A stretch of 43,957 nucleotides of DNA from contig NW_003213081.1 in assembly GCF_000006405.1 (NCBI RefSeq), positions 380,702-424,658 on the forward strand, given 5' to 3'. Under the pieces are notes generated by a model that saw nothing but the letters and a program-made list of their open reading frames with translations, did not search any database and was not told the origin of the DNA. Position numbers and translations under genes: made by a program. Below, in pieces: positions 10,801-22,658 of this stretch. Origin of the DNA: Perkinsus marinus ATCC 50983. Lineage: Eukaryota > Perkinsozoa > Perkinsida > Perkinsidae. Positions within the stretch are counted from its first letter, which is position 1, and each line of letters opens with the position of its first letter.

Positions 10801-13442
10801 ATTGCTGAATCAGTTCCTACTGCGACCCAAGTTGATCCTGATAGCGGCGATGAGATCGTCACTAATAACCTTGGCACGATGATTATCACTACGCGAGATG
10901 GGTCTACGCGAACTGTGAGGTTAAAAATCGTTATAGTGGCGTTTGTCAGCTTCCCTCAGGTGGTATTTCCTGATCATACACGCATCATCACAGAGAGGCT
11001 CGGAGGACAGGAGGAAAGAATTACAATATCGAAGCTTGGGACGCCACTATGTAGCATTAGCAGGACGGACTCGAGTGAAATGGTGAGGTTGAGGCTGGGA
11101 GTCGTCGTGCATCGGGACGGCTATGAGCTATGGCTCCTCTCCTTCCTACTACTACTCTTGGTACTGGTATGTGATTGTAGTGCGTGATATCATTGGAGGA
11201 CAGCTCGAAGATCTCCGTTGAATTCGATGGAGAAGAGAAAAGGGTAACCGTCGAGAGGCCAGATACGAGAGAGGCCATCGAGATCGATGCGATTACTGGT
11301 AGGAGTAAATATATTGGCTCGTCGGATTACTCTCTAGATCTACTGAGCCTTGATGACGATAATGATGTTGTGATTATAATGGTGATACATCTAATAATAT
11401 ATCGTTCTTACATATATGAATCTCAATGTAAACATTTCTCATTTTATGATTCGGCTGAGGCCTGTAGTAGCATTCTATCCCACTTCGTCTTCTGAGGTGA
11501 TAGCTCCGAGATCACTCCGATAACTGGCAATGTGAATGTCACTAATTCAGAACTTGTGGTTGAGATGGGGTAGATAGATGTCGATATTGGTCGATAATGA
11601 TAATCATTCTAAGATATCGCCTCTCACGGTTGGCAGTATCAATGTTGACCATATCAAATTCAGCACATTCTCCGTGGAGTGGTATTGGTAAATCGAATCT
11701 ATCAATACCGAATATTGCCGAAATTTTTAATGGCTATGGTTTCCACTACGGATACTCCTCCAGGTAAAACAGTGGTAGTTGGCACCCCGTACGTTTCTGA
11801 ATTCATCGAGCATGCTGATGACGGTGGTTCGTTCATGTTGAGATGCGTCGATAATGAGAGGAATTCATTCGAGATAGATGGCAGGACGAATCGCTGTACG
11901 ACCTTCGACATCGCTCGGGATCTGACAGTCATTTGCATAGGTTCGGTGAGATTGGCGACGTCGTTGGGCGAATCGAAGGACATGCCTTCCCCTAGGCCTG
12001 GAGCGCCTTTAGCTGAGGTTCCACCTTCGATGACGGCTCTATATCATGCTGATAAAGACGTAGGTGGGACGACCCAATCTTGCTATAGAGAATCTTTCTG
12101 TTTGCTTATAGACCGGTAATTGAACTTTTGAGCTTCACACTATGTCGCTTGTGAATAGTAATGGAGTATTTCGTATTTGACTTGAAGCGATCGATGGAGT
12201 TGTCATGTACGAGGTCGAGATTATCATTACACTGTTGAAAGGTTGATAGTTTCCCTCGTTACCGTTGTAAAGTCATACACGTAGTCCATGTGGATATTGC
12301 ATCGATACCATCTTCATGTCCGATCAGTTCCTACCAGCAGTGGATGGTTTATCTTCGCATCCTCCGAGGCTCATCGTGATATATGGTGATGGTATCAGTG
12401 AGGCTCAGGTGAGAGATTAGATATCGATGGAGCTCAGTGATTGCATCGTAGGAGATTCTGCCATCTAGGGAGGCTAGGGAGGCTCTCAATGCTTCTGACC
12501 TTATCAAGGAGAGTGTGCCTATGGACCTGCCGATGGACGGATGTAGGTGGGATGCTGAGTGTACTGCGGAATTTAGTTCCCGAAAATAGCTGTTATCACG
12601 TAGCCTCAACTAGTGGACATGACGATGATGTGAAATGTTGGGGCCGGACGGAGGACCTCCGTCAGTGGTCACCCGTCGGCTTTCCGCAGCACTCTTCGAC
12701 AGAGATTAGTGACCTCTGGTCACGGTCCATTTGTTATTCCAGAGCTAAAAGCCAACGGTGATAGTGGTGGATCAGAATCTCCAGCAACCAACAGTCCACT
12801 TCTGTATGGTTTGCTCATCCATTGAACATATATCTGCGGAACTGCAGACAGAGACGATCGATCAGGCACGAGTCACTACCTTATCAGAACAGGGTGTAGT
12901 GTTGACTTGAAGACCCTGCCCATCCCACATATTTCCATACCACCTTGTGTGAGTCGGCAAGTGAGAGATGGGGCGAGCTGTTGGCCGACTACTGAAAGGC
13001 TGTGTCGTCTTGGTCAGGTGGAAGCTGTGGAGGAGCCGAACCCAGTGGTTACGAGACCGAGTGAGAAGTCTGATACCCGACGCTTTGGATTCGATTCTCT
13101 GTTATTTCGGTTGAACACAGCCTAGTAGTCTCGTTTCAGATGAGTTTACAACAGTGAGGCATCTAATAGAGTATCCTGAGGTTGACCATAAGTTGATGCA
13201 TGAATTCGAGGATGCCTGTACACGATATGATGAGTGGATGGAAGCTCATAGGTGGGGGGGGATGCATTGGAGATCCAATCATTGTGGCGATGAGACTCGT
13301 CGACATGAGACATGACATTTTAGAGTCCCAAAACATTCATTTCTTTAGGGGGTTGCACGATGAGCTTGCCGCCCGTATGCAAAGGGAGGCCGAGGCTAAG
13401 GCTGCTGAGAAGACGAACAAGAGGAAGAATACGAAATCATGA
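7810..13442 (+). CDS. SPAG17: SPAG17/PF6-like central-apparatus protein, central part
   Basis: SPAG17 (PF6) is a giant scaffold of the C1a projection of the axonemal central pair. Exons with matching phases: 7810-7878, 7925-8032, 8468-8558, from 8605, 10814-10914, 10960-11082, 11181-11298, 11338-11381, from 11764, 13140-13251, 13349-13442. Order and content follow the animal protein: GVIMRELTSGRKELFYPDG (about 9314-9370) resembles its VVKYMLDGSTQILFADG repeat, GTMIITTRDGSTRT plus VVFPDHTRIITERL resembles its VMTTRE...DHADGTRITTF block, and an open frame near 11764 with SEFIEHADDGGSFMLRCVDN resembles SEVICEVLDPEGNTFQV. Exon 13140 (LMHEFEDACTRYDEWMEAHR) matches the later helical region. Several linking exons (8.8 to 10.8 and 11.9 to 13.1 kb) are not resolved. 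The last exon here reads into TGA at 13440-13442, although C-terminal homology resumes downstream: gene end, split gene or missed splice. Confidence 0.68.
8118..8301. repeat. Inverted-repeat element family 2, copy d
   Basis: Forward copy with CAGCTGAGCTCAGGAGTTTCC-type left part and ATGTAGTTGACCATGTATT at the right. It lies between SPAG17 exons, so it is intronic. Confidence 0.78.
8824..8895. repeat. Family 2 fragment
   Basis: One end of the element in reverse orientation (CTGAGCTCAGCTGAGGAAAG, then TCTCCCAACACTG), in a SPAG17 intron. Confidence 0.55.
10523..10802. repeat. Inverted-repeat element family 2, enlarged copy e
   Basis: Left part CTCAGCTGAGCTCGAGAGTTT near 10546 and right part GTGGACCACGTGCATTTTTT near 10768. 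It is longer than other copies and seems to contain a second left half (TCAGCTAGGCCCGCAAG). It ends just before the exon at 10814. Confidence 0.6.
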
Positions 13443-15063
13443 AGATGATAACATGACCACTGATAGTGTTGTGATTTCGTGCATTCATGTGGTGTTGCGC
13501 ACGACTCATTTTCTCGGCAGCTGTTGAGAGTTCAATGCTCTCCCAAGCCGATACGTTGAACCCATGTTTTCTGGTATGACCATTCTCGCGGTGTTCGGCG
13601 GGGCTGGTCAGTGGACAACAGAGGTGGCAGGCGGAGATACAGTAGCGGCATTCCCATGTGGTCCGACTGGACTAATCTGTACCCATGCGAAACGGTTCTG
13701 CCGTATTATATCGCTCCCTTCCTGGCATAACGGAGGAGTCCGAATTATTACCATCTTTATAACAAATTATCCACTTGCACGATCCGTTGAATTCATCGTG
13801 CATTCTTTGGATTGTGCATCAGCGGGGGCTCCGAACACCAAATGCATTCTTCCATGCTTCTACTAGCTTTTAAACACTGTCCAACCATAAGGACGCGATA
13901 TTTGTGAGATGATTGACGTGATTTTTCGTGCGTGCTGTCTGGTCATAATCGTTCTCAGCCGCGTTGACATGTCAACCTGACATGCTCACTATCTCGTATG
14001 ATTTTGGATGGTGCTTGGGTGTGGTATAGATTTGTATGCGGAAAATGCCTCTCGGAGATGGTGACGGCTGTTGGAAGGGAATTTTATCCGAAGAAGAGGA
14101 TTCAGAAGTAAGACTGACCTATTGTACCCTCCTCCTGCGTTCACTTGTATTATCGCTCTGTCGCAATATGTAAACATCCCTTCTTCCCCACTCATTATAG
14201 ATTATGTGGCCTACGAGTCGTACCCTACGACTCTATCGTTGCCGTCGATATCCGTCGCTTGTCTTTCTCAGCATCCGGGGATTCGAATGGATAATTTTCA
14301 GTTGACCTACGGGTTTCTCCTACTAGGAAAATTCTTGAGAGGAAGTTTGCTCAGAGATAGATAGTTCCTGGCACATAATCGGAAAATCAATGCAGCTGGA
14401 ATATGCCGATTGATTCACTTGAACATCAAACCGTAATGGTATGTGCGGTGGACGGTCTTCCTAAGAAGAATACAACATAAGTTTCTGGCCAGAAACTTCA
14501 AGTGAACGGAATCTGTCAGCTCAAAGGTCAAAACCACTCGAACTCCTAAATTCAAGGAAGCCTTTCGCGAACGTTTCGAACCGAAACCGTCATTCAACGC
14601 AAGAGCCGCACAGACTCCACAGACTTCAATGCATTTACAAATACGCACCTATCCAAGAACTTTCGCAGTCCTTGGAGAAGTACATGTGCCATGCGTTCCC
14701 GAGAGATCAGAACCCCACATTCATTGTCTCCTCAAGCCGATATTCTTAGACTATATGGCGCTTGCGAATGGTGTGGTCTTTCGAGGATGGCTTGGGCTAA
14801 GGGCCGATCTAATCTCTTTTGCTATGCTCACTCGGAGTAGTCCACATGATTGTATCACAGTGTACGGGGAATATCAGTTTTGATTTCTATCAGTATGACG
14901 ACTAATGATCGACCGACAGGTGCCGGGAAAGATGCTCATGGATGGAGCAAAAAAGAAGTAGGTTGTGATTCATCGTCAGTGCTAGATTTGTGTACTTTCC
15001 TACCAGCTTGAGTAATTTCCGTGATGAGTCAATCATCGGCGCTCTGATGGCTGTTGTCTCCAG
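13443..15063. other. No secure exon between the two SPAG17 blocks
   Basis: One exon-like stretch follows a CTCGGCAG acceptor at about 13521 and reads VESSMLSQADTLNPCF before a GTATG donor. Others have no defensible frame. If the SPAG17 gene is continuous, linking exons must be here. Confidence 0.3.
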
Positions 15064-18014
15064 GTAGAGGTAAAGTGTATCGATCTCGCGGCAACATGGC
15101 AGAATGCACCAGGTGCCGATGCGATGCTGAGTACAGCTGTGAAGTGAGTACCGCGCGCCACGAAATGACGCGGAAACCTTTTGATGTACATGTTTATCTA
15201 TGCCGAGCTCCCACTTGTACGATCTAGCTGTTAGAAGCAAGCGCTTTGACTGAGAGCAGGGTTTCCGTAGATTGGCTGCAGAAGTAGTGGGCAGACTTGA
15301 GAAGGAATCAGCGGAGAGGGAATACATTGACGAGGAGTCGAGTGTGCCGAGCGTGGTAAGTTCAGCAGGATTGTTGATACACGATTAGCTGGTTGAGGAC
15401 ACCTTTGAGGACGAGTTGTCGTTCGTATGTGAAGTTAACTGAACGCCGTCTCGTTGGTTCGATAGGTCTCGGCCGCTGACAACATATCTCAGCAGGATGC
15501 CCAGGTAACGAGAGAGATCAAAGTTGGGAAGAGTAGAGATGCCGAAGGAGAAGTGGGGAACCAAGTAGGCCATTCCGCTCTTCGATGGTCGATAGATAGT
15601 TCCTGCTCCGATGGGTTTGACTGCCTTCTGAAAGGGACTTCATGCCCATTGAATTCATCGACAGTTTGGCCGAGTGGTCTAAGGCGCTGGCTTAAGGCGC
15701 CAGTCCGAAAGGGCGTGGGTTCGAACCCCACAGCTGTCATAGTATATCCGTTCCATTTGGCATTTTGCTCATTATCATAAAGTAGGTATTTCACTCACTA
15801 TTTCAGGGTCAGACGACATCCATGGACCCATATAATTATTTCCAGAGCGAACACGGTCTAAACTTCCTCGTTGAAAATCGGATTCTAGGCGTGAAGGTGA
15901 GTTACCAGATTCACTCGTAACGTCGTGACGGACCTGGGATGTTTTGTGGTATGCGCTGGTCGCCGTCGTCATATTGCTGTTCAGGTCGAACCATCGCAGC
16001 TTCCACCTAAGCCTCTACCAGTAGCAACAGGGGGAGCGATCGTCCTTGAGTCGTAACACTTGTCAGAAGTTGGAAGTTGTCGGTAGTCGAGAAAAGCGAG
16101 CAGCCTTTAGTCGGAGATCTCCTTGGGACCCTCTACTCCCACACGAATGGGGCAAGATGGAGAAACTTATCCAACAAAAGCAACAGGAGGAAGCTCAGGT
16201 TTGTTCAACTAACAAGATTTGTGATCACACGCCATAAGAGCTGCTGTCTCCTTTAAGGTAGAGGGAAGTGATACTGTTGAAGAACCGAAGAATTCAGGGT
16301 GTCGGGAAACTCCAGATGAGGTACTGATATGACCATCGGGGTCGACGGGCAATGAGTAGTATTCCTGCAGGTGGTGCTGGATGGAAGTCAAGGAGAGAAG
16401 GACGATTGTTCGGAGGTGATCAGTGGACAGGTGATGCACAGAGACCACGTGTCCGAGGTTGGTAGTTGCTAGACTGTTATTTTCATATCGAGCTTATATC
16501 CTCTAACGAGTTCTTCATGGGCATTTCGATCGGTCAGGCAGTGATACTAGTACGCGCAGGTACTAGGTGGTATCATTCCAAAGGGACCTCATCCTGATGA
16601 GAAAGGCGTTCAGTGGAACGTGTATGGAGACCCTAGGGATGCCGAAGATCCATCCGAAGGTATTCGCTTCTAGGATATACCATCGTTGGGCATGTTGATC
16701 TACATTGATTCTGATTTCCCCTCGTTCGAACCACATTAGGGTGGTTTCTCTCGCCTGCTGATGCCTGATGTCGTGCTGCGTGTTCGATATTAAATCGGTT
16801 TGTAGATGCGTGCTTGGTTCCCAACGAGAAGTTTATCACTTTTGAGGCGCCTGTGGATCGCCGCGTTCGAACGTCCAGTCAGGCGAGGAAGTTTGAGGGA
16901 GTAGAAGCTCCCGGAGCTATGGAGGTGACTCGCTGGAGTTGCTACTGTCCATGCTCTCGCTGGGAGGGGATCCGGGTTCGAACCCTGGTTGCGTATTCGT
17001 AGTTACGTAGAAGCGGCGGCCACGCTGGTCTAGTAACTCGCTATATTCAAGGTTAGTGCAGCCACTGTAAAGTCCATAGAATGGTCTGTCCGATGCGCAG
17101 GAAATATTGATGGTGACGGTGCGCCCGAAGTTGAATACATTACTGGTTCGCTACTGGGCCTTGGTGATCGTCGAAGACTTGTCGAGGCGAGTCTTCGTTT
17201 TCTCCAAATTCACATAGTATAGGGATACACGTTTGATTTCTCCGTATTAAATTTAAAATTCACACACGACTTGCGGTAGAAGTGTACGAAACTATTTTTA
17301 TTTTTGTCGCCAACACACGAAGTTGATTATGTGCGTCTTTTCCTACATTGCAGTCGACTATCGCATTCCTTAGGCTACCCCGGCACGCTTGATATTCGGC
17401 TGTGTTCGACAGTATGGCATCTACAGGATGTTGGTGAAAGTGCGGAATCTCGACGCTGACGTTACGAGGTTACAACTCAATTTTGTCGTGCAATTTTCGA
17501 CCTCTTTGATACTCAGATTAAAAGTCAGAGTTATGGGGAACGCCCCGTCGAAGGAATCAATTGTCCGTCCAGTGTAACTAATTAATCAGTTTTTCCTATC
17601 AGTTCTCGGTTATTGACTCACTGACAGTTATCGACCCGGGCCTCTGCCGCCAGGGCTGGCCATGTACATCGGTGTAGAGTTGATCGCTCGGGAGGCCTGC
17701 AAAGTTGAAGTAGTTCTGCAGATCGCCGCTAAAGGGCAAATGGCACAGATACCAGTTCAAGGGGAAGTGGTAGGCCTCAGGCGGTAGGGTTCGTCGCTGC
17801 TGTAATCCTTGTTGGGACAATCCGTGCGATTCTGCCGACGCGATATGGGTTGGCTCAGGTATCACAAGAAGATTACAACAATGCTCGAAGTGGTTCGATC
17901 AAAGTGTCGACGAGTCGTTGCGTGAGGGACGGGTACGGGTCTGCCGAACCATGGGGAGGAGAGGTTGTTAGTGTGATGGATGAGAAGTGGGATACGGGAG
18001 TGTGCCCTTGGTGA
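15064..18014 (+). CDS. SPAG17: SPAG17/PF6-like protein, C-terminal part
   Basis: Phase-consistent exons: 15064-15138, 15260-15355, 15389-15433, 15493-15564, 15807-15896, 15985-16052, 16111-16198, 16258-16320, 16371-16430, 16560-16659, 16806-16924, 17374-17484, 17517-17566, 17628-17769, 17859-18014 (stop TGA). The last exons encode the Ig-like (MSP/ASH-type) C-terminal domain: LIFGCVRQYGIYRMLVKVRN corresponds to KFGVLKEGHTYATVVKLKN and YRPGPLPPGLAMYIGVELIA to [20 protein letters not shown] in the animal protein. Upstream exons give a coiled-coil segment (LAAEVVGRLEKESAEREYID) and a conserved-looking RRSPWDPLLPHEWGKMEKL. Introns hold tRNA-Leu (15565-15806), a tRNA-like sequence (from 16925) and an A-box-like motif (15139-15259). 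Introns of 32 and 33 nt (17485-17516, 15356-15388) are unusually short. Same gene as the 7.8 to 13.4 kb block unless the stop at 13442 is real. Confidence 0.75.
15660..15739 (+). tRNA. tRNA-Leu (UAA), inside a SPAG17 intron
   Basis: Acceptor stem GACAGTT/AGCTGTC with one wobble pair, D-arm GGCCGAGTGG, anticodon loop CTTAAGG (anticodon TAA), short variable arm GTCCGAAAGGGC, T-loop GGTTCGAACCC, discriminator A. It lies in the sense orientation in the 242-nt intron 15565-15806 of the SPAG17-like gene. Looks functional. Confidence 0.95.
16925..16994 (+). repeat. tRNA-like sequence at the start of a SPAG17 intron
   Basis: The donor GTGACT is the first base of a tRNA-like stretch with a B box GGGTTCGAACCC and a TGCGTA 3' end. 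The intron continues to 17373 and also contains a family 2 remnant (about 17205-17354). No clean anticodon arm; read as a tRNA-derived intron element, not a tRNA gene. Confidence 0.65.
17205..17354. repeat. Family 2 element, degraded copy
   Basis: Recognised by the closing half CGCCAACACACGAAGTTG and TATGTGCGTCTTTTCC. Intronic in the SPAG17-like gene. Confidence 0.5.
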
Positions 18015-18043
18015 TGTTTTACCCATAACTTTTATTCCTGAGT

Positions 18044-18115
18044 GATCCTGTGGCGTAACGGTAGCGCATCTAACTCCAGATCTGAAGGTTGTTCGTTCGA
18101 ATTGGGCCGGGATCA
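18044..18115 (+). tRNA. tRNA-Trp (CCA)
   Basis: Acceptor stem GATCCTG/CGGGATC, D-arm GTGGCGTAACGGTAGCGC, anticodon loop with CCA, T-loop GTTCGAAT, discriminator A. The T-stem has several wobble pairs. It starts 29 nt after the SPAG17 stop codon, so it is probably in its 3' UTR or just beyond. Confidence 0.9.
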
Positions 18116-18633
18116 TCTTTCCTCAAAGCAGTGTATGCACATATTGCGTTCCAGGTACTGCAGGCATTTCTTGGGAGACAGCTGGCGACCCTTGGAGACT
18201 TTCGACAGCCAGCACTTTGAAGTGCTCCACTGCCTTTCATTGTCACTACTCATTATTCTGAGTACTAGGTGTCAAACTCTACCATAAATATTGAAGACAC
18301 GAGCTTGCAGTTGAGCACTTCGATTGAGGCCTCGGTTACTCAAGTGGGTCTCCCTCAATCGTCTGAAATATATATGTAACGGTTGACACGAACCTGTGAC
18401 TGTCGTAGTCGCGAGTAAACCATTACAGGCGGCTCATAGTATAACATGACGACACTACTCCCACATCGTGAAACGGAACTCGATTCGAGACTCGAAATTC
18501 TTGTGATATTTGACGACCTCAGCTAAATATCCGTAGGGGAAACTTGCGAGCGCCTTAGTTCGTTCTGTAGGCCCTTGATGCTGAGCATTCGTCGCTGACC
18601 GAAGATTAGCATCACCATGCATGTCGTTGTCGT

Positions 18634-18690
18634 GAACTGTCACTGGTGCACGGAGAGTGTCTCGCGTTGGTTCGATTCACCACCCAGCCA
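18634..18690 (+). repeat. tRNA-like fragment
   Basis: B-box sequence GGTTCGATTCACC preceded by a short tRNA-like run; no acceptor stem. Probably another intron element, but the surrounding exons are not known. Confidence 0.4.
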
Positions 18691-18896
18691 GGCAACTGAG
18701 CGGCACTGTCTAATTGTGCTGAAAAAAATCGATGATGAAAAATATGGAAGTAGCAAGCTGTTACGATGGCAACTCGATGGAATGAATACTAATAATAGTG
18801 TTAACACACTGTAACACACTGTAAGTCATATAATCGACGCGTTCACTTTCCACGGTTGGGGTAGGAGCAGTGAGGTAGACAAAGTTCACTAGTTCA

Positions 18897-20777
18897 ATGA
18901 CGGTTGCATCAGTCGATGAGCACCCAGACCTGGTAGAAGGGCGCATCGGTCTTGAGGAGTTCATTCCTTTCTGTTTGCGATTGCGTGTGAATTTCCAAGG
19001 CAATCAGGATGACCTTCGAGCCTTCTGGACGGATGTGTAAGCGAGGGGTCGATCGGTGGGGCGCTGGAAACCAAACCTCTACTAGAGTTTTCTCATGCAA
19101 TTACTATAGTGTGATTACTACACGCTCTCCATATAATGTGATGGATGGTTCATAACACGAACAGTGATATAATGAACAGGCAATACAATGTTCGTAATAG
19201 TGTCTATGAACCAATAGTTCTAAATCGACATCGTGTAAATACACCTCACAGATAACAGTCGTAATGGCCTGAGTAGGACTTTAAGAGTGCACACGAGGAA
19301 GATGAGAAATTGAGATCTGCTGCGGATCGCCGAGCTCGCCTTTGAAAGGTTCGAGGCGTTCTTCTTGGAGCACCCCGCGCAAGAAGGGGTTGACCGTGAC
19401 GTGTTTACAACAGTGTGGCCAGCAGTGGTGGAAGACATCGAAGGTGATTCGATAAGTTGCCTTCGACTCTCCTCCATCCTGGGCGCATCAAAAGCCCTGC
19501 GAGAAATGTCAGATCTGTGGAATGAGTACACAGCGAGGACACGCGAAGCCCCGAAGGGCGAACCGACGAGGACACGCGATAGGGAGGTCTCACGCGCCTC
19601 TGATACGATAGAAGAGGATAATACACCAGTGAGTAAGAGCGTGCTGTTGCTTTTGAGGGCGTTTGATCAGCCTACCCAGAGGGAGGAGGAGTACGTCGTC
19701 AACCGAAGAAGGATGTTGTCCGCTGCTAGAGAGACTAAACGACGATTGAACAAGTTCGATCGAGTTACCACGGAGAGGAACAAGTAGCTTTTCCGATGTT
19801 TTCAATAGTATTGAATCAATAGCCACCGGGTCTTTGATTTGCCTCGCTGGAAGCCTGATGGAGCAACCTACTGTATCTGTCCATGATAACTTCCAAGAAT
19901 TCTTTCATAGCGATTGCTGATCGATTTGTCAGAGGTTCAAGCAATAGTGCAGTGCCTTCGAAAGAGGATTCTGCGGTGGTTAGATCGCTCAGGAGTCAGC
20001 TGGCTCGGACACAGGCCAGACTGACTCGAAAAGAGAAAGAGAAGGCGGATATTGTGCAGAGGTCCTCTTGCTACGAGATCTTGGGTTCGAATCCCACACG
20101 TGTTATTTGAAGATACACCAAGCATATGGCTTCGCAGAGTAAACAGTTAGATACGTTGTTGTTAACAGCACAACAGAAGGTGTTGAACACTACAGTGGTG
20201 GAGGTGACCGATCTAGCATAGCTCTACAGTGTGTCCTATTGTAACCACAGAAAGCTGACAAAGGGGTAAGCACGGTCCCGGAGAATCCGATGGCGAACAC
20301 CAAACCCGAGGACAATTCGTCTCGTGAACGTGAATCAAGAATGGCTCCACGGACCTCATCGGCGACCTGGATTGAGTAGTTGCTGCTCCAACGGCTCGCG
20401 ATTGGAGTCCCGACGTTCTAGAGTTGTTCGCCCGAGGATCATCGATGAACTCGGAGGTGGTGACCCCCAGCGAGCTTTTGCCGTTATGGATATCACGAAG
20501 AGCGGTATCGTTACTAAATATGAGTTTGATAAGGTACGCAGTAAAGTTTTTGGTCTTCTCTTGACGTCCTGCCTTGAAAAAACCTTCGCTTCGTTCAGCC
20601 AGGTTTGAACCTTTCGATTTCTATCAGGCGATCCATGGTATCCCAGGGATTGAGCTTTCGGACGATGAAGTTCATAAGATATTCGAACGCCTTGATGTGG
20701 AGAACAAAGGCATGTCTGACTACGCGTTCTTTGGACCGCGACATCAGGATTCCTGCTACCAGCCGACTTCGGCATAA
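18897..20777 (+). CDS. Coiled-coil protein with C-terminal EF-hands
   Basis: Exons that join in phase: from 18897 (VDEHPDLVEGRIGLEEFIPF, EF-hand-like), about 19327 onward (LAFERFEAFFLEHPAQEG and an acidic linker ending 19628), 19671-19783, 19933-20053, 20138-20203, 20251-20375, 20422-20533, 20628-20777. The middle is a basic coiled coil (LRSQLARTQARLTRKEKEK). Two C-terminal EF-hand-like segments follow: AFAVMDITKSGIVTKYEFDK and VHKIFERLDVENKGM; both lack some loop acidic ligands, so calcium binding is doubtful. The intron 20054-20137 contains a tRNA T-arm (GGGTTCGAATCCC). The ATG at 18897 is the first in frame but the true start may lie upstream; the exon joint between 19030 and 19327 and the exact C-terminus are uncertain. 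Function unknown; a flagellar role is only suggested by neighbours. Confidence 0.6.
20054..20137 (+). repeat. tRNA-like intron in the EF-hand gene
   Basis: 84-nt intron with GAGGTCCTCTTGC, then the B box GGGTTCGAATCCC and ACACGTG; acceptor GGCTTCGCAG. Confidence 0.75.
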
Positions 20778-22277
20778 CTTCGGCAAGCAAGCCTATGGCG
20801 AACGGCCGGCCCACGTCGCTACGCAGAAAGCCTCAGGAGAAGCGAAAACGGAAGAGTCGTCCTCGTGGCACTTCATTGAATGACAGAATTTTCACTTGGG
20901 CTGCGGGCCGCCCGTAAGACCTGTGCTGAGTGTCGAGTTGCAGTAGTTGGGAACTTCAGTGCAACAACACTATCATGAATAAACGTTAAATTCCCGGCCA
21001 CAAATCGCCGTGATGCTGGAAGCAATCTGATGCAGTGTAACACTGAGTAATGTAGCCGATCGAATCGAACCACTTCTAGCCTCTGTGAGGGATTCTATTA
21101 TTGAGGGGGCATCGATGGCGCCTTGACCTTTTCAATGCTGTTATGTAACGCACGTTTATCCCTCCACTCTGTTCAATTCGGAGTTGTGCGGAGCGGACAC
21201 GCCTCGGAATCTGAGTTTATTGCGATGCTCCAGATCTTATTCTGATTCCTTCTCCGTTGGATGTAGTATTCATAAACAGCGGCAACGTCATCTATGAAGT
21301 GCTCGAAATGCTCGCCTCCCTAGTACGACGCTACGCCTCGTGCTGATCGTGGAGACAAAGTGCGTGAGTTCTCTCTAGGATACTCCGCGATTATCTAGCA
21401 CGACATCCCAAACGGTGATCTAAGTCATTCCGACGGAAGTGACTGGCGTCCTAGTGAAACCAACCTTTGCAGCCATCGACTCGACAAGAGGACAGGATTC
21501 ATCATCAATTGTCAAGGGGTTAGCAATCGCCCCAATTGGGATGTTGGCAGCAGACTTGCCAACGGTGAATATTTGACATCACCATTTTGGAACGCGTACA
21601 GGTTCGTTTGAGGTTGCCTTGAATGCGAGCAGCTATATAGAAACAAATGTGAGCAATTCACTGTTATCAGTCGCACCGAGCCGGATTGGCGTCCCGCTAA
21701 AATTCAAAGTTTAACGAAATTTCAAATCTTAGTGAAATTTTACGTGAAATCTCAAGCCTGAAATTTCAGCAGCAACATCTCCTGAAATCTGCGAACCCTG
21801 CCTATGACGATCTAGGCAGCCGCCTCCAACGGTGATCGTGTCTGTCTCTACCTTATTTTCTCATCGTTGATCTATCCGTATACGTTGTACACTGTACGGT
21901 GTGCGGCAGGCTTACACCGCACAAGGTTGTGTGGAATCTTGTTCATTGAAAGCGTTTTAGGCGATGTACGCGAGTTGATCGATGTTGTTAAAGCAGAAGG
22001 ACCCCGGAATGAAGGGAAATTCTGCGGATCTTTCCTTCCGGTAGCATCGGGAAATGTTTGAACTTTGATAGCGAGTTGTAAACATCTTCTGATGACTAAC
22101 TCGTCATCTAGCGCCGATGCCACCGGCATCATGCCACTGGCATGATGCCAGTGTTGAGTTGTTCACCAGTCGTGATTGGCTTGATCAAGAAGACGCTACA
22201 CACTGGTTTGCATCGCTTGAACATGGAACGAATACTGTTGCCTGTATAGCCTTATTGTTCATTTTCCAATAATTCTC
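20778..22277. other. No gene supported
   Basis: Contains a short self-similar stretch around 21700-21785 with repeated GAAATTT/TGAAATTTC units and a small inverted repeat GCATGATGCC/GGCATCATGC near 22120-22150. No recognisable exon. Confidence 0.4.
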
Positions 22278-22658
22278 ATGGTAAGCCTGCTAGCTACCCT
22301 CGTTCTGGGTGCTGTCTGGTGCACAGGAGCCTTCCCATCAGGCCCATATTCCAAGAAGCTCGCGAATGGCTTTTGCATAGAAATAGATGCTATGTCCGAT
22401 TTTACCATTTGGGATATTATCCGCTGTGGACCTCACAAAGCTGGTGGTGCGAACCTGAATGTTACAGGGAACAATCCTTATAACGTCGCACCAAGCAGTG
22501 ACAAAGATTATGACGAGCTCTTCAAGTTCTTGATTGGCAATTGTGGGCCTGCGCTGAAAAGTAAGGGTATGCACTGGTTCATTTACGACAAAACTCATGA
22601 TACTATAATGACGGCTTTTCTGGGAATACCTCAAGTTCTGCAAAGAGGGTACTGTTGA
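22278..22658 (+). CDS. Small secreted protein, family unknown
   Basis: Open frame of 126 aa from an ATG after an AT-rich leader. Residues 1-18 are a classical signal peptide (MVSLLATLVLGAVWCTGA), followed by a mature domain of about 108 aa with five cysteines, a possible N-glycosylation site NVTG and a DYDELFKFLIGNCGPALKSK helix-like stretch. I do not recognise the family; small secreted proteins are common in parasitic alveolates. Near 22617 the +1 frame continues with EYLKFCKEGTVEIID, more protein-like than the annotated tail GIPQVLQRGYC, so the gene may carry a recent frameshift, a sequencing error in the short homopolymers, or an alternative end. The first 191-bp direct repeat of the LINE starts 82 bp downstream. 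Confidence 0.65.
   Translation: MVSLLATLVLGAVWCTGAFPSGPYSKKLANGFCIEIDAMSDFTIWDIIRCGPHKAGGANLNVTGNNPYNVAPSSDKDYDELFKFLIGNCGPALKSKGMHWFIYDKTHDTIMTAFLGIPQVLQRGYC

Noticed and set aside
16925-16994. Functional tRNA gene
   Set aside because: Convincing T-arm but stems do not pair and no anticodon loop can be assigned.
17599-17865. 88-aa minus-strand ORF
   Set aside because: Shadow of the SPAG17 C-terminal exon 17628-17769, whose homology is clear on the plus strand.
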